Source of the DNA: Rhodothalassium salexigens DSM 2132
GTDB lineage: Bacteria > Pseudomonadota > Alphaproteobacteria > Sphingomonadales > Rhodothalassiaceae
NCBI RefSeq assembly: GCF_004341375.1
Contig: NZ_SLXO01000002.1
Location: forward strand, 62,001 to 126,000
Direction of reading: 5' to 3'
Length of the DNA stretch: 64,000 nt
The position numbers were made by a program, and so were the translations under genes. Shown here piece by piece: positions 17,123-26,714 of this stretch (its first letter is position 1; every line of letters starts with the position of its first letter). The notes beneath the pieces were generated by a model. The model did no database searches, was not told the origin of the DNA, and worked only from the letters and a program-made list of their open reading frames with translations.

Positions 17123-19535
17123 TCGCAAACCAGCCCGGCTTTTCACCATGGCGGCGGCGTTGGTCGCCGCCATGGGCCTTTCGGACATCGCGGCGGGCGC
17201 CTCCGACCGGGGCCAGCAGGGCCATGAGGCGGGCGACCGCGGCGTCTATCCGATCAGCCAGACCAAGCAGGGCCATGAGGACAAGTTCCGGCAACTGACC
17301 GAGATCCTGCCGACGCCCAATGTCTATCGCACCGGCGGCGGCAAGCCCGGCCCGCAATACTGGCAGCAGCGCGCCGACTATGACATGGAAGTGACCCTCG
17401 ACGACGCCAACCAGCGCATCGTCGGCAGCCAGGTGGTCACCTACACCAACAAGTCGCCCGACACCCTGCGCTATATCTGGTTCCAACTGGACCAGAACCG
17501 CTTCGACGCGCGGTCTCATTCGCGGCTGACCGAGACCAATGACGACACCGAGCGCATGGCCTATGACACCTTGCGCCGGCTGTTGGTGACCCGGAACAAT
17601 GACTGGGGCATGACCATCGAGCGGGTGGCGCTGGCCCAGGGCGGCGCCGCCTTGGCCCATGTGATCGACGACACCAAGATGCGCGTCGACCTGTTCGAAC
17701 CGCTGGCGCCCGGCGACAGCGTGGCGATCGCCATCGACTGGCAGCACCCGGTGGTCACGCCCGGCGCGGTGCTGTCGAACCGCAACGGCCTCGAAGTGTT
17801 CGACGACGGCGCGGCCAACTATTTCCTGTCGTTCTTCTACCCGCGCGTCGCCGCCTACACCGACTATGACGGCTGGATCACCAAGTCGTTCCTGTATGTG
17901 GAATATGCGCTGGAATTCGGCGACTATGACGTGGCGATCACCGTGCCCGACACGTTCACGGTGGCGGCGACCGGCGAGTTGCAGAACCCGCGCCGGGTGC
18001 TGAGTGACGTGCAGCGCCGCCGGCTCGACCGCGCCGCGCAAGCCGACAAGCCGGTGGCGATCATCCTGCCGGCCGAGGCCGCCGAACGCCGCGCCAAGAC
18101 GCCCGACGGCACGCGCACCTGGCGCTACCGGGCCGAGAATGTCCGCGACTTCGCCTTCGCCGCGTCGCCGGCGTTCATCTGGGACGCCATGGGCTATCAA
18201 ACCCGCGACGGCCGCACGGTCATGGCCATGTCGCTGTTCCCGCAGGAGGGCGAGCCGATCTGGAGCCGCTATTCGACCCAGGCGGTGGCGCACACGCTCG
18301 ACGTCTATGGGCGCATGACCTTCCCCTACCCCTATCCGGTGGCGATTTCGGTCAACGCGCCGATCCGCTCGGGCATGGAATTCCCGATGATCGTCGCCAA
18401 CGCGCCGCGCCCGGCCGCCGACGACGGCACCTACAGCCGGCGCGAAAAGTACGGCCTGATCGGCGTGGTGATCCACGAGATCGGCCACCAATGGCTGCCC
18501 ATGGTCATCAATACCGACGAGCGCCAGTTCATCTGGCTCGACGAGGGGCTGAACAGCTTCCTCGACACGCTGGCGCAAATGGAATGGGAACCCGACCACC
18601 CGGCCGCCGACGACCTGCCCGGCAACGCCATTCGCTACATGACCTCGGCCGATCAGGTGCCGGTGATGGTCCAGGGCGATGCGCTCAACAATCGCGGCGG
18701 CAACGCCTATACCAAGGTGGCGGCGGCGCTGAGCGTGCTGCGCGAGGTGGTCATCGGGCGCGAGTTGTTCGACGACGCGCTGCGCGCCTTCGCCGAGCGC
18801 TGGAAGTTCAAGCGCCCGCAACCGGCCGACTTCTTCCGCACCATGGAAGAGGTGTCGGGGCGCGACCTGGACTGGTTCTGGCGCGGCTGGTTCTATACCA
18901 CAACCCATGTGGACGTGGCGCTGACCGGCGTCACCGAAGCGCGCATCGACACCCAAAACCCCGACACCGAAGCCGAGATCGCGCGGGCGCGCGACGCCGA
19001 CCGGGCGCCGACCATCATGGCCGAGCGCAACAAGGCCGCCGACCTCGACTACCGGGTCGACCGCTTCCCCGGCCTCAAGGACTTCTACAACGAGCATGAC
19101 CGGTTCACGGTCACGCCGACGCAACGCAAGGCCTATGAGGACATGGTGGCGGGCCTGGAGATGTGGCAGAAGCGCCTGCTGTCCGACGACAGCCGGCTCT
19201 ACTTTCTGCACTTCGCCAACAAGGGCGGGCTGGTGACGCCGCTGCCCCTGGACATCGCCTATGAGGACGGCTCGAACGAACGGCTGGTGATCCCGGCCGA
19301 GATCTGGCGCCGCAACCAGAGCGAGGTCACCAAGCTGCTGATCCGCGACAAGGCGATCCGCTCGGTGAAAGTGGCCAAGTATCGTTCCATCGCCGACGCC
19401 GACCACAGCGACAATGTCTGGCCGCGCGCCGCCGCCGACAGCCGGATCGAGCTGCAATCCCGGCCGCCGCGCCCCAATCTGATGCGCGACATGGGCGAAA
19501 CCGCGCCGATGTCCGAGGAGGCGCGCGATGGCTAA
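17115..19535 (+). CDS. Exported M1-family metallopeptidase, second copy
   Basis: 806 residues. The ATG lies eight bases inside the end of the first copy, with AGGAG upstream, so translation is coupled. A signal peptide (LFTMAAALVAAMGLSDIAAGA) is visible. HEIGHQWLP starts at about residue 454 with the third ligand in WLDEG; the GxMEN position reads SGMEF. It is similar to the upstream protein over its whole length, so the pair arose by tandem duplication. The two differ in the GxMEN residue and in the pocket region, suggesting different substrates or partners. The DUF6702-like gene follows with an eight-base overlap. Confidence 0.85.
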   Translation: MNNRKPARLFTMAAALVAAMGLSDIAAGASDRGQQGHEAGDRGVYPISQTKQGHEDKFRQLTEILPTPNVYRTGGGKPGPQYWQQRADYDMEVTLDDANQRIVGSQVVTYTNKSPDTLRYIWFQLDQNRFDARSHSRLTETNDDTERMAYDTLRRLLVTRNNDWGMTIERVALAQGGAALAHVIDDTKMRVDLFEPLAPGDSVAIAIDWQHPVVTPGAVLSNRNGLEVFDDGAANYFLSFFYPRVAAYTDYDGWITKSFLYVEYALEFGDYDVAITVPDTFTVAATGELQNPRRVLSDVQRRRLDRAAQADKPVAIILPAEAAERRAKTPDGTRTWRYRAENVRDFAFAASPAFIWDAMGYQTRDGRTVMAMSLFPQEGEPIWSRYSTQAVAHTLDVYGRMTFPYPYPVAISVNAPIRSGMEFPMIVANAPRPAADDGTYSRREKYGLIGVVIHEIGHQWLPMVINTDERQFIWLDEGLNSFLDTLAQMEWEPDHPAADDLPGNAIRYMTSADQVPVMVQGDALNNRGGNAYTKVAAALSVLREVVIGRELFDDALRAFAERWKFKRPQPADFFRTMEEVSGRDLDWFWRGWFYTTTHVDVALTGVTEARIDTQNPDTEAEIARARDADRAPTIMAERNKAADLDYRVDRFPGLKDFYNEHDRFTVTPTQRKAYEDMVAGLEMWQKRLLSDDSRLYFLHFANKGGLVTPLPLDIAYEDGSNERLVIPAEIWRRNQSEVTKLLIRDKAIRSVKVAKYRSIADADHSDNVWPRAAADSRIELQSRPPRPNLMRDMGETAPMSEEARDG

Positions 19536-20073
19536 GGGGCGTCGTCTCGCCTCGTTCCGGGGCACGGGGCTGGTCTTGGCCGGCCTCGCTCTGGTCGCGC
19601 TGGTGGCGGGCATCGCGTTGGCGCATAACTTCTATGCCGCGCTGACCCGGATCAACATCAACCACCGCGCCGAGACGGTCGAGGTGATCCACCAGTTGAC
19701 CCTGCACGACATCGACGTGGCGGTGTCGGTGATCGCCGACGAGAAGATCAGCTTCCTCAACGAGGGCGAGTTCGAGCGCGCCGAGCGCGCGCTCGGCCGC
19801 TATCTGGCCGAACGGTTCAGGATCTATGGGCCAGACGGGGCGCTCAAACTCGACTATCTGGGCGCCGAGGTGGACGGCGACACGGTGATTGCCTATGCCG
19901 AGGCACCGCTGCCCCCGGGCCCGGTGCGCTACGGCGTGCGCAACGCGATTCTGGTCGACATCTTTCCCGACCAGCGCAATACCGTGGTGCTGACCGATGG
20001 CCGGCAACGCGGCTCGGCGCTGTTCACCGCCGAGACCGCCGAACAGATCGTCGCCCCGGTGGCGCGCGACTGA
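19528..20073 (+). CDS. DUF6702-like exported protein
   Basis: 181 residues; ATG overlaps the preceding stop by eight bases, with GAGGAG upstream. One N-terminal hydrophobic segment (signal or anchor) is followed by HNFYAALTRININHRAETVEVIHQLTLHDID, resembling the opening of the DUF6702 family, which is found beside M1 peptidases in several phyla. Function is unknown. The three-gene overlapping operon suggests it works with the peptidase pair, for example as a periplasmic partner. Confidence 0.7.
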   Translation: MAKGRRLASFRGTGLVLAGLALVALVAGIALAHNFYAALTRININHRAETVEVIHQLTLHDIDVAVSVIADEKISFLNEGEFERAERALGRYLAERFRIYGPDGALKLDYLGAEVDGDTVIAYAEAPLPPGPVRYGVRNAILVDIFPDQRNTVVLTDGRQRGSALFTAETAEQIVAPVARD

Positions 20074-20241
20074 CCCGCCCCACCCCGGGGACCGGTCACA
20101 GGCCCCCAGGCTCGGCCCCGCGACCACCTCCCCGACCGGCCGCGATGACCGGTCGACCGACGGATCGGGGCCGGGCGAGCGTATCACAAACGCCGTCCGG
20201 CCCCGCCCGCCTCAAGCCGCCTCGCCAGCCTGAAGGATGAC

Positions 20242-20628
20242 ATGCCCGTGTATTGGTTGTTTCTCGCCCTCGCCTTGCACAGCGCCGCCGACGCACCGCC
20301 TGAGACAGCGCCGACGACACCACCGCCTGGCCGCGACACGGTCGGACCGGTCGCTGAAGAGGCGCCGAGCGCCGCCATGGAAGCGGCCGCCGCCATGGGC
20401 CGGCTGTTGGGCTTGGCCCGCCACTGCACGCTGGACGCGGACGATATCGAAGACTTTTTGGTCGCCGCAGAGGCGCGCATCAACGCGTTGTCCGAGACCC
20501 GCGCCGACCGGGTGATGGCGCGGATCGAGTTGGAGAACACCGCTTCGCTGAGCGAGGCGCGCGGCGCCCGGGCCGATTGCGGCGCGGTCGCCGAGCGGTT
20601 GGAGGAGCGGCTGCGCGCCCAGCGCTGA
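20242..20628 (+). CDS. Small exported hypothetical protein
   Basis: 128 residues; start after GAAGGATGAC. The first ~18 residues look like a signal peptide (PVYWLFLALALHSAADA), followed by a Pro/Thr-rich linker and a helical region with two cysteines (RHCTLDADD and ADCGAV) that could form a disulfide in the periplasm. I do not recognise a family. It follows the peptidase operon by about 170 bases in the same direction. Confidence 0.55.
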   Translation: MPVYWLFLALALHSAADAPPETAPTTPPPGRDTVGPVAEEAPSAAMEAAAAMGRLLGLARHCTLDADDIEDFLVAAEARINALSETRADRVMARIELENTASLSEARGARADCGAVAERLEERLRAQR

Positions 20629-20662
20629 ACCGGACGGCCGGGCGCGCCGGCGCCCCCTGCCC

Positions 20663-21463
20663 TCAGTTACGGAAGAAGGTCTGGGTCGGCGCCGACAGGA
20701 TCGGCTGCACCAGCACCGGGCCGTGGATGGCGTCCTTGTGCTCGGGGTACATCTTCTCCAACCCCTCCTCGACGAACTGGCTCAACACCGGCCCCACGCG
20801 GGTGGTCTCGTCGAACGCCCAGAAGGCGTATTCGGGCCCGTCATAGGCTTGGTCCACCGTCGGGTTGGCGACGAAATTGGTGCTGACCTTGATGTCCTGG
20901 GCCACCTCGCCATCGGGACCGACCAGCGCGAAGCGGCCCTTGACCCAGTTGGTGGCCCCGTTGAGCACCGCCAGATCCGCATTGGTCAGGTTGATCCGGT
21001 CGATGGTGACGCGGATCGTGCCCTCGGGCTCGATCCCGGCGCGGTCCAGATTGTGCTGCACCAGCCGGGTGACCAGGTTCGTGACCGTATAATTCTCCGC
21101 CTTGTCGATCAGCCGTTCATTGGCCCATTCGGTGCCGGCGGTGCGCGCCTCGTTAAGCCGGAAGACGCTGCTGTTCGGCCGCCGTTCGTTCAGTGCGTGG
21201 TCACGGAAGCGCTCTTCGAGCCGCTGCTCGATCACATTGAGCCGGTCGACATTCTTTTCCCAAAATCGCGACAAGCGCACTTCGACGGGAATGTCCGCGC
21301 CGGCGCGCGTGGACGCGGGCGCCTCGCCGGCGGCCCGATCGCTGGTCTCCCGATCACTTGCCCCCCGATCCTTTGCATTGTCTTGAGCCATGGCCGGAGC
21401 CGTCACGCCGGCCAAAACGCCTGCGGCCACCAGGGCCGCGACACTGTTGCGCATCGCTCGCAT
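20663..21463 (-). CDS. Exported hypothetical protein, 266 residues
   Basis: The start follows AGGAGG at six bases. A signal peptide (VAALVAAGVLAGVTAPAMAQ) is followed by a charged Asp/Arg/Ser-rich linker. The folded part, about residues 55-266, alternates short strands and helices (TIRVTIDRINLTNADLAVL; KGRFALVGPDGEVAQDIKVS) and has no cysteine or catalytic motif that I can see. I do not recognise the family. It is divergent from the metzincin-like protease gene, sharing a 200-bp control region. Confidence 0.6.
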   Translation of the reverse strand: MRAMRNSVAALVAAGVLAGVTAPAMAQDNAKDRGASDRETSDRAAGEAPASTRAGADIPVEVRLSRFWEKNVDRLNVIEQRLEERFRDHALNERRPNSSVFRLNEARTAGTEWANERLIDKAENYTVTNLVTRLVQHNLDRAGIEPEGTIRVTIDRINLTNADLAVLNGATNWVKGRFALVGPDGEVAQDIKVSTNFVANPTVDQAYDGPEYAFWAFDETTRVGPVLSQFVEEGLEKMYPEHKDAIHGPVLVQPILSAPTQTFFRN

Positions 21464-21667
21464 GAAAGCCTCCTTGCTGTGCTTGTCTTTTTTAACATGG
21501 GAGCGGATTGGAAGGAGTCAATTCTATCGGTCGGGGCCCGAGACGCTGCTAGGCTCTTGCCTGACGCTCAACCAACCGTCACGATCGTTGTTCTAAGCGC
21601 AAACCACGCAAGAAGGGGGCGCGTCCCCCGCCGTTCAATCCTCGACAGCACGAAGATGGAGAAGCCC

Positions 21668-24349
21668 ATGGCCAGCCCCGTCCCGCGCCTGATCGCCTGG
21701 CTTTTGACCAGCGCAATCGTCTTTGCCCCTGCCCCGCAAGCCATTGGCCGCGACGCGCCCGGACCGGCCCAGCCGGCCGCCCAAGAGACCGACGCCCAGG
21801 ACACCGACGACGCGGCGGACGACGCGGCCGATGACGGCGAAGACAAAGACGCCGACACAGACGCGGAAGAGGACAAGACCCTCGAACAGATCGTCGATGG
21901 CCACACCGTGCACGAGGGGCTGTTCACCCTCTACCGCGACCCGGAAGACGGCACCGTGCGCATGGCGATCGCCAAGGACCAACTGGGCGGCCGGTTCGTC
22001 TATTTCACCCACACGGTGGACGGGGTGCTCGAAGCCGGGCACTTCCGGGGCGCGTTCCGCGACAACACCATCTTCGCCATCAACCGCCACTTCGACTGCA
22101 TCGAATTCGTCGAAGAAAACACGCATTTCTATTTCGACCCGGACAACGCCCTGTCGCGCGCGGCCAGCGCCAACATCTCGCCCGCCGTGCTGGCAGCCGC
22201 CGAGATCGAGGCCGAGAGCGAGGACGGCGAAACCCTGCTGATCAAGGCCGACGGGCTGTTCTTGAAGGAAGCCTTCCACCAGGTCGCCCCGACGCCCAAT
22301 CCCAAGGCGCCGCCGGGCAGCCAGTTCAAGGTCGGCAAGCTGGCCGATGACCGCACCAAGATCCGCCGGATCGCCACCTATCCCGAAAACATCGCGGTGA
22401 CCGTGGACTATGTCTACACCAACCCGCAACCGCTGGTCGGTGGGTCCGAGGCGGTGACCGACCCGCGCGCCGTGCAGGTGACCCTGCAACACTCGCTGAT
22501 CGCCCTGCCCGAGACCGACTATGAGCCGCGCTTCGACGACCCGCGGGTGGGCTATTTCTTCGACCGGGTGACCGACCTCACCAGCCACTCGGCGACCCCC
22601 TATCGCGACATGATCACCCGCTGGGACCTGCGCAAAAAGACCCCCGGTGCCAAGCTCAGCGAGCCCGTCGAACCGATCGTCTGGTGGATCGAGAACACCA
22701 CCCCCGACGCCTATCGCGACGCCATCCGCGCCGGCGTGGAAGCCTGGAACGAAGCGTTCGAGGCCGCCGGGTTCAAGAACGCCATGGTGGTCAAGGTGCA
22801 GCCCGACGACGCCGACTGGGACGCCGGCGACATCCGCTACAATGTGCTGCGCTGGACCTCGTCGCCGCAGCCGCCGTTCGGCGGCTATGGGCCGAGCTTC
22901 ACCAATCCGCTGACCGGCCAGATCCTCGGCGCCGACATCATGCTGGAAAACGTCTATGTGACCAACCGGCTGGTCTATGACGACCTGTTCGACGTGGCCG
23001 GGCGCGGCCTGGCGCCCCAGCCGCTGCCGCTGCCGGGCGCGCCGGCGACCGCGGGCGACGCCCCGGGCAAGGCGATGATGTGTTCCATGGGCCACCACCT
23101 TCAGGTCAACACGCTGTTCGCCAAGTCGGTGCTCGACGCCCGCGGCTACAGCGACGCCGAGAAGGAACGCCTGGTCCAGGAAGGGCTGCGGCTGTTGACC
23201 CTGCACGAGGTGGGCCACACGCTGGGCCTCAACCACAACATGATGGCGACCCACGCCGTGTCCTATGACGGCATCTACGACCGCGACATCACCCAGGGCA
23301 CGATCAGCGGCAGCGTGATGGACTATCAAGCGCTCAACGTCTCGCCCGACCCCGATGACCAGCCCAACTATTTCGACACCCGGCCGGGCCCCTATGACGT
23401 CTGGGCAATCCGCTTCGCCTACGATCCCGACCTTGCCGACGCCGAGGCGCGGGCGGCGCATCTGGCGCGCTCGACCGAGCCGGCGCTGGTGTTCGGCAAT
23501 GACGCCGACGACATGCGCGCGCCCGGCCGCGGCAACGACCCCCGGGTGATGATCGGCGACCTGTCGGACGACCCGATCCAGTACGCCCGCGACCGGGTCA
23601 AGCTGGTGCGCGATACGCTGAGCGAGGCCAAGGCGCGTTTCGATGATCCGGGCCAGTCCTGGCACGCGCTGCGCAACGCCTATCTGATCCTCACCGGCCA
23701 GCACAACACGGCCATGCGCGTGGTGTCGCGCTATATCGGCGGCATCTATCAAAACCGCGCGTTCACCGACCAGGCGAGCGACCGGCCGCCGTTCGCCCCG
23801 GTGCCGGGCGACACCCAGCGCGAGGCCATGGCGGTGCTGGCCGAGCATCTGTTCGCGCCCGAAGCCTTCGAAACGCCGGAAGACCTGCTCAACCATCTGC
23901 AAAAGCAGCGCCGCGGCTTCGACCATTTCTTCGAGCCTTACGACCCGACGCTGCACCAGCGCTATCTGTCGATCCAGGCGGAGATTCTGGCCCATCTGAC
24001 GCACCCCAACACGCTGCGCCGGGTCACCGACAGCCGGCTCTACGGCAACAACTATGGCGCTGCTGAGATGATGGGCGACCTGACCGACGCGGTGTTCGAA
24101 GCCGATCTGCGCGGCGACGTCTCGACGATCCGTCAGAACCTGCAGATCGAGTACACCCGCCGCCTGACCGAGATCCTCGACGACACCGAGGCCTATGACC
24201 ATGTGGCGCGCTCGGCGGCGCTGGCGGCGATCAAGCAGATCGAGGACTGGATGGACAGCGCCCGGCGCGGCAATGCCGAAACCCGCGCCCATCGCACCCA
24301 TGTGACGCTGCTGCTCGAACGCGCTCTCTATCCGCGCCAGGATCTCTAG
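21668..24349 (+). CDS. Exported zinc metalloprotease (DUF5117/DUF4953 type)
   Basis: 893 residues; ATG 21668 follows GGAGAAG. A signal peptide is followed by a very acidic linker (ATDDAADDAADDG-like, about residues 38-70). The metal site HEVGHTLGLNHN begins at about residue 513 and matches HExxHxxGxxH of metzincin-like proteases; GSVMDYQ follows as the Met-turn-like segment. The overall plan matches large periplasmic zinc-dependent metalloproteases with DUF5118, DUF5117 and DUF4953 segments. The substrate is unknown. With the M1 pair it makes this an exported-protease region. Confidence 0.85.
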   Translation: MASPVPRLIAWLLTSAIVFAPAPQAIGRDAPGPAQPAAQETDAQDTDDAADDAADDGEDKDADTDAEEDKTLEQIVDGHTVHEGLFTLYRDPEDGTVRMAIAKDQLGGRFVYFTHTVDGVLEAGHFRGAFRDNTIFAINRHFDCIEFVEENTHFYFDPDNALSRAASANISPAVLAAAEIEAESEDGETLLIKADGLFLKEAFHQVAPTPNPKAPPGSQFKVGKLADDRTKIRRIATYPENIAVTVDYVYTNPQPLVGGSEAVTDPRAVQVTLQHSLIALPETDYEPRFDDPRVGYFFDRVTDLTSHSATPYRDMITRWDLRKKTPGAKLSEPVEPIVWWIENTTPDAYRDAIRAGVEAWNEAFEAAGFKNAMVVKVQPDDADWDAGDIRYNVLRWTSSPQPPFGGYGPSFTNPLTGQILGADIMLENVYVTNRLVYDDLFDVAGRGLAPQPLPLPGAPATAGDAPGKAMMCSMGHHLQVNTLFAKSVLDARGYSDAEKERLVQEGLRLLTLHEVGHTLGLNHNMMATHAVSYDGIYDRDITQGTISGSVMDYQALNVSPDPDDQPNYFDTRPGPYDVWAIRFAYDPDLADAEARAAHLARSTEPALVFGNDADDMRAPGRGNDPRVMIGDLSDDPIQYARDRVKLVRDTLSEAKARFDDPGQSWHALRNAYLILTGQHNTAMRVVSRYIGGIYQNRAFTDQASDRPPFAPVPGDTQREAMAVLAEHLFAPEAFETPEDLLNHLQKQRRGFDHFFEPYDPTLHQRYLSIQAEILAHLTHPNTLRRVTDSRLYGNNYGAAEMMGDLTDAVFEADLRGDVSTIRQNLQIEYTRRLTEILDDTEAYDHVARSAALAAIKQIEDWMDSARRGNAETRAHRTHVTLLLERALYPRQDL

Positions 24350-24556
24350 CGCGGTTGGCGCCCGGATTGCCCCGCCGCGATGTTGGCGATCCGGGTGCCC
24401 AAACAGGTCGGGTCATCCGATCGGATGGCGCCCGGTATCGGCCGCTTCGGACGACGACCCGATCCACAGCGGTGGCGGCCGGGCCCATCCTGCCCATGCC
24501 GCGATCCACCCGGACGGCCCTGCTGGCTGCCCGGCCGCCAAACCGGTCAAACGATC

Positions 24557-25300
24557 ATGCCCATCCGCGCCCGGCCGCCAACCCACCCCGAGCTCCCAAA
24601 CCGCCCAGCCCGCCCGGGCCGCCGGCGCCGCCGGGGCCGCCTGGGCCGGCCGAAGCCCCCGCCCCGTCCGCGCGCGGCCGGTCTCGCCTTGCTGGCGGCG
24701 TTGACCGGCTGTACGGCGGTGCGGGTGATCACCCACAGCCCCGACCCCTCGGCACAGGCGGCCCCCGCCGGCGTCTACCGGATCGATCCCGACCACACGG
24801 CGGTGCTGTGGGCCGTCGACCATCTGGGCTATTCTGTCTTTCGCGGCCGCTTCGACACGGTGACCGGCCGGTTGACCTTCGACCCCCAAGACCCGGCCAA
24901 AAGCCGCTTGGCGGTGGCCGTCGACACGCTGAGCCTGCACACCGGCGTGCCGGCGCTCGACGCCCAACTGCACGCGCCGGACCTGTTCGACAGCCAGGCC
25001 CACCCCCTGATCCGGTTCGACAGCGGCGATATCACGCTCACCGGCCCCACCGCCGGCACCGTCGACGGCATGCTGACGCTCAAGGGCCGCAGCCATCCGC
25101 TCCGCCTTCACGTGACCTTCAACGGCGCCGCCCCCAACCCGATCAGCGGCGCACAGACGCTGGGCTTTTCGGCCACCGGGACCGTGCGTCGGTCACGCCT
25201 GGGGCTGGGGCGCTGGCGGCCGGCAGTGGGCGATACGGTGCATCTGACCATCGACGCCGAACTGATTTACCAGCCTGCCGCATCGCCCGCCCGGCCCTGA
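24557..25300 (+). CDS. YceI family lipoprotein
   Basis: 247 residues from ATG 24557. A lipobox LAALTGC near residue 52 predicts cleavage and lipid attachment at Cys. The mature part (YRIDPDHTAVLWAVDHLGYSVFRGRF onward to LTIDAELIY) is a complete YceI lipocalin-like beta barrel, which by family binds amphiphilic or isoprenoid-type ligands. The ~40-residue Arg/Pro-rich stretch before the hydrophobic core is unusually long for a signal n-region; a later non-ATG start is possible but none is clear. Confidence 0.75.
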   Translation: MPIRARPPTHPELPNRPARPGRRRRRGRLGRPKPPPRPRAAGLALLAALTGCTAVRVITHSPDPSAQAAPAGVYRIDPDHTAVLWAVDHLGYSVFRGRFDTVTGRLTFDPQDPAKSRLAVAVDTLSLHTGVPALDAQLHAPDLFDSQAHPLIRFDSGDITLTGPTAGTVDGMLTLKGRSHPLRLHVTFNGAAPNPISGAQTLGFSATGTVRRSRLGLGRWRPAVGDTVHLTIDAELIYQPAASPARP

Positions 25301-25400
25301 GACCGACCGTCGCTGCCGGCCGGCGGGCCATCGACGCCCTTGCATCCCCCGGCACGCCCTTTAGGGTGCAAGAGAGCAATCGGATCGGCGACGCGATGCC

Positions 25401-26072
25401 ATGAAACCAGCGATCGAAATCGGCTTTTTGCTGTTTCCCGGGGTCACGCAATTGGACCTGACCGGTCCGCACGAGGTATTCGCCCGCCTGCCCCACTGCC
25501 GCCAGCATCTCATTTGGAAATCGCTCGACCCCGTACAGGCGGAAAGCGGCCTGTGGCTGACGCCGTCGGCCACCTTCGACACCTGCCCCGGCCTCGACCT
25601 GATCCTGGTGCCCGGCGGACCGGGTCAGACGGCCTTGTTCCAGGACACTGAAACGCTCGATTTTCTGCGCGCCATGGCGCCCAGCTGTCGTTATGTGACC
25701 TCGGTGTGTACGGGCTCGCTGGTGTTGGGGGCTGCCGGCCTGCTCGACGGCTATCGCGCCACCAGCCATTGGCTATGGACCGACTATCTGGCCAAGTTCG
25801 GCGCCGTGCCGGTGCACGACCGGGTGGTCCGCGACCGCAACCGGATTACCGGCGCCGGCATCACCGCGGGCATCGACTTCGCGCTGACCGTGGTCGCCGA
25901 ACTGGCCGGCGCGCGCACCGCGCAGTTGATCCAATTGTCCATGGAATACGACCCGCAGCCGCCGTTCCGGGCCGGCTCGCCCGACGCCGCCGACCCCCAA
26001 CTGGTGGCCGACCTGCGCGAACGCCTCGCCGACGCCCTGGCCGAACGCCGCCGCCACCTGGACCAACGCTGA
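25401..26072 (+). CDS. DJ-1/PfpI family protein (isonitrile hydratase-like)
   Basis: 223 residues. The family core is clear: IGFLLFPGVTQLDLTGPHEV at the N-terminus, LVPGGPGQ, and the nucleophile elbow SVCTGSLVLGAAGLL with the reactive Cys. The ATSHW and RITGAGITAGIDFAL segments match isonitrile hydratase-like members rather than heat-shock or glyoxalase types. The reaction in this organism is unknown. It is a single gene downstream of the YceI lipoprotein. Confidence 0.85.
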   Translation: MKPAIEIGFLLFPGVTQLDLTGPHEVFARLPHCRQHLIWKSLDPVQAESGLWLTPSATFDTCPGLDLILVPGGPGQTALFQDTETLDFLRAMAPSCRYVTSVCTGSLVLGAAGLLDGYRATSHWLWTDYLAKFGAVPVHDRVVRDRNRITGAGITAGIDFALTVVAELAGARTAQLIQLSMEYDPQPPFRAGSPDAADPQLVADLRERLADALAERRRHLDQR

Positions 26073-26229
26073 GCGGCTTATGGGGCCGCCCGGGCCCGCA
26101 CGAGCAAAGCATTGACAGCATCCGGCCGCTTTCGGCCAAACCGCCCCGTCCAGTCAATCGACGGCGGCCACGGCCAAACGGTCATAGACGGCAATCGGCC
26201 ACGGCCCCGGCAAAGGGCCTATGCCAATG

Positions 26230-26658
26230 CTACCACTTGAACGACCCGTCGGCGCCTAAAGTGGCGAAGGGGTTGTGCGCCACTTCCCAAAGATAGCCGT
26301 CCGGGTCTGCGAAGTAGCCCGAATAGCCGCCCCAGGACACCTTCTGCCCTGCCTTGACGAGCGCGCCGCCGGCCCGCTCCGCCCGGACCAGCATGTGGTC
26401 GACCTCATCGGGCGACGACACCCCATAAGCCAGCGTGACCGGCGGATGGGCGCCTTTGGTCAGCGGAACCGTGGCGTCTTGCGCCAACCGGTCGAGCGGG
26501 TACAGCGCCAACGAAAACCCGTTCAGGTCATAGGCGACGATGCTGGCGATTTCCTCGGTTCCGGCATTGGCGGCGCGCCACCCCAGACGGTCATAAAACG
26601 CCCGCGAGGCGGCCAAATCCGCCACCCCCAGGGTGATGACGCTCAATCTCTGGTCCAT
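26230..26658 (-). CDS. VOC (glyoxalase-like) family protein
   Basis: 142 residues, a normal single-chain VOC protein with two beta-alpha-beta-beta-beta halves. Visible signatures are LGVADLAASRAFYDRLGW and the C-terminal YFADPDGYLWEVAHNPF, whose Glu is a usual metal ligand. The first-strand His ligand is absent (VITLGV), so it may not be a true glyoxalase I. Substrate unknown. Confidence 0.85.
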   Translation of the reverse strand: MDQRLSVITLGVADLAASRAFYDRLGWRAANAGTEEIASIVAYDLNGFSLALYPLDRLAQDATVPLTKGAHPPVTLAYGVSSPDEVDHMLVRAERAGGALVKAGQKVSWGGYSGYFADPDGYLWEVAHNPFATLGADGSFKW

Positions 26659-26714
26659 GGGCCATACCTTACCGGCATGGGCCGACCGGTGAAACCGCTA
26701 TTCGGCGCGCCGGC

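Noticed and set aside
14549-19613. Two long minus-strand frames opposite the M1 peptidase genes
   Set aside because: Shadow frames of genes with clear HEIGH motifs and signal peptides; the antisense proteins are His/Gly/Val-rich noise.
21635-24301. 888-codon minus-strand frame opposite the metzincin-like protease
   Set aside because: Antisense shadow with no domain; the plus strand encodes a full protease with HEVGHTLGLNH.
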